Shown here one piece after another: positions 14,629 through 15,358 of a stretch of DNA of 15,358 bases. The stretch comes from JAWLCA01 sp050485905 (GTDB lineage Bacteria > Pseudomonadota > Alphaproteobacteria > Rhodobacterales > Rhodobacteraceae). The stretch is from assembly GCA_050485905.1 (NCBI GenBank), contig JBJHCH010000094.1:1-15358 (forward strand). The letters run 5' to 3'. Made by a program: the position numbers and the translations under genes. Below the pieces are notes generated by a model. It made no database searches and was not told the DNA's origin. It was given only the letters and a program-made list of their open reading frames with translations. Every line of letters begins with the position of its first letter. The first letter of the stretch is position 1.

Positions 14629-15358
14629 AAGTCGATTCCGCTGCCCCAGTGAAGCGCCCTGTGCCCGAGGATCTGGCCGATCCCGCCCGGCTTTCGCTGC
14701 TCAATCACGACCTGCGCGCGGCGGTGTCGGACATCATGGGCGGGCTTCGCCTGATCGACCAGACGGCGCTGGACCCGGCGACCCGCCTGCAACTGGAACG
14801 TGTGCGCACCGCGGCCGAGGGGCTGGCGCGGCTGCTGGAACAGGCGCTGGCGGCGATGGGCGGCGCCGACGACTTTACCGACCGCCCGCGCCGCACGATT
14901 CAGTTGGGCCGCTTCCTGCGCGATGTCGAGATGCGATGGGCCGGGCGGGCGCGCGAACAGGGGCTGAACTTCCAGATGACGCTGGACGAGGATGTGCCAA
15001 AGCTTCTGTCGCTGGACCGGATCGCGCTGGAACGGGTGCTGTCGAACGTCCTGTCCAACGCCATCAAATATACCGATGCGGGCACCGTCTCGCTGCTGGT
15101 GCGCCGCCCGGCCAATGGCGGGCTGCAATTCATCGTGCGCGATGACGGGCCGGGATTTTCCGACGCGGCGATGGCGCAACTGTTTCGCCGCGACGGGCGT
15201 CCGCGTGGCACCGCGAAACCGGGGATGGGGCTGGGAATGCACATTTCGCACGACATGACGCGGCAACTGGGCGGCCAGTTGGAGGTGCGCAACGCCGATG
15301 GCGGCAAGGGGGCGATGGTGACCCTGACGCTGCCACCGGCCGCGATCGCCGCGACCGA
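14625..15358 (+). CDS. Cytoplasmic sensor histidine kinase (C-terminus beyond window)
   Basis: The frame is open from 14610 to the right edge (244 residues from TTG 14625). It is a kinase core without a visible sensor domain. The H-box-like LLNHDLRAAVSDIMGGL has H28 as the probable phosphorylated residue and continues into a helical HisKA hairpin (to about 78). HATPase motifs follow: N box NVLSNAIKYT (141-150), G1 DDGPGFS (173-179) and G2 PGMGLGMHIS (199-208). The first ATG in frame lies inside the H-box helix (residue 38), so the start must be TTG 14625, GTG 14649, GTG 14661 or upstream through another frame; TTG is chosen because its TTGA overlap suggests coupling. The G2 end leaves room for an attached receiver domain past the edge. 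Its stimulus and partner are unknown. Confidence 0.82.
   Translation, partial: MKVDSAAPVKRPVPEDLADPARLSLLNHDLRAAVSDIMGGLRLIDQTALDPATRLQLERVRTAAEGLARLLEQALAAMGGADDFTDRPRRTIQLGRFLRDVEMRWAGRAREQGLNFQMTLDEDVPKLLSLDRIALERVLSNVLSNAIKYTDAGTVSLLVRRPANGGLQFIVRDDGPGFSDAAMAQLFRRDGRPRGTAKPGMGLGMHISHDMTRQLGGQLEVRNADGGKGAMVTLTLPPAAIAAT

Noticed and set aside
1..15358. tRNA, rRNA, CRISPR array, insertion sequence, integrase or attachment site
   Set aside because: None found on reading: no repeat-spacer series, no transposase frame, no flanking duplications and no cloverleaf-like segment in the short spacers. No spacer exceeds about 160 bases.

Overview
This is GC-rich chromosomal DNA (by eye about 65-68% GC) from an alphaproteobacterium, most likely Rhodobacterales (Rhodobacteraceae/Paracoccaceae). 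The evidence is the protein style, a MaeB-type malic enzyme, PrpE, a carA gene without carB, a yqeY homologue divergent from carA, and a TTAA-N7-TTAAC site matching the CtrA consensus. No mobile elements, CRISPR arrays, rRNA or tRNA genes were seen. Both window edges cut through genes.

Layout. (1) 1-3665, minus strand: an operon-like set reading yqeY -> SbcD/YhaO-like nuclease -> SbcC/YhaN-like coiled-coil ATPase. The last two genes overlap by ATGA, and the ATPase runs off the left edge. (2) 3666-3826: a divergent promoter region. (3) 3827-4990: carA, the glutaminase subunit of carbamoyl-phosphate synthetase. (4) 4991-5103: a regulatory region with a CtrA-like box and a long hairpin, in front of (5) 5104-7029, a membrane glycosyltransferase of family 2 that carries an N-terminal tandem motif of the MshEN (cyclic-di-GMP receptor) type. 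(6) 7050-7700, minus strand: a GntR/FCD repressor with a near-perfect 30-bp palindrome over its own start codon. (7) 7798-10106, plus strand: a HAD pyrimidine 5'-nucleotidase, a 94-residue membrane protein of unknown function, and a UbiH/COQ6-type flavin hydroxylase. (8) 10188-14472: maeB and prpE, carbon-metabolism enzymes. (9) 14566-15358: a histidine kinase without an ATG start, preceded by a 20-codon frame whose stop overlaps the kinase's probable TTG start; it runs off the right edge.

How the parts fit. The nuclease/ATPase pair should form an SbcCD-like DNA-end processing complex. MaeB and PrpE would fit propionate entering as propionyl-CoA and C4 acids leaving as pyruvate; this is inference. 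The most interesting region is 5030-7029: a polysaccharide-type glycosyltransferase that appears to have its own c-di-GMP sensing domain, under a promoter with a CtrA-type site. This would link cell-cycle/lifestyle control to a surface polysaccharide at two levels. Everything else looks like ordinary core genome.
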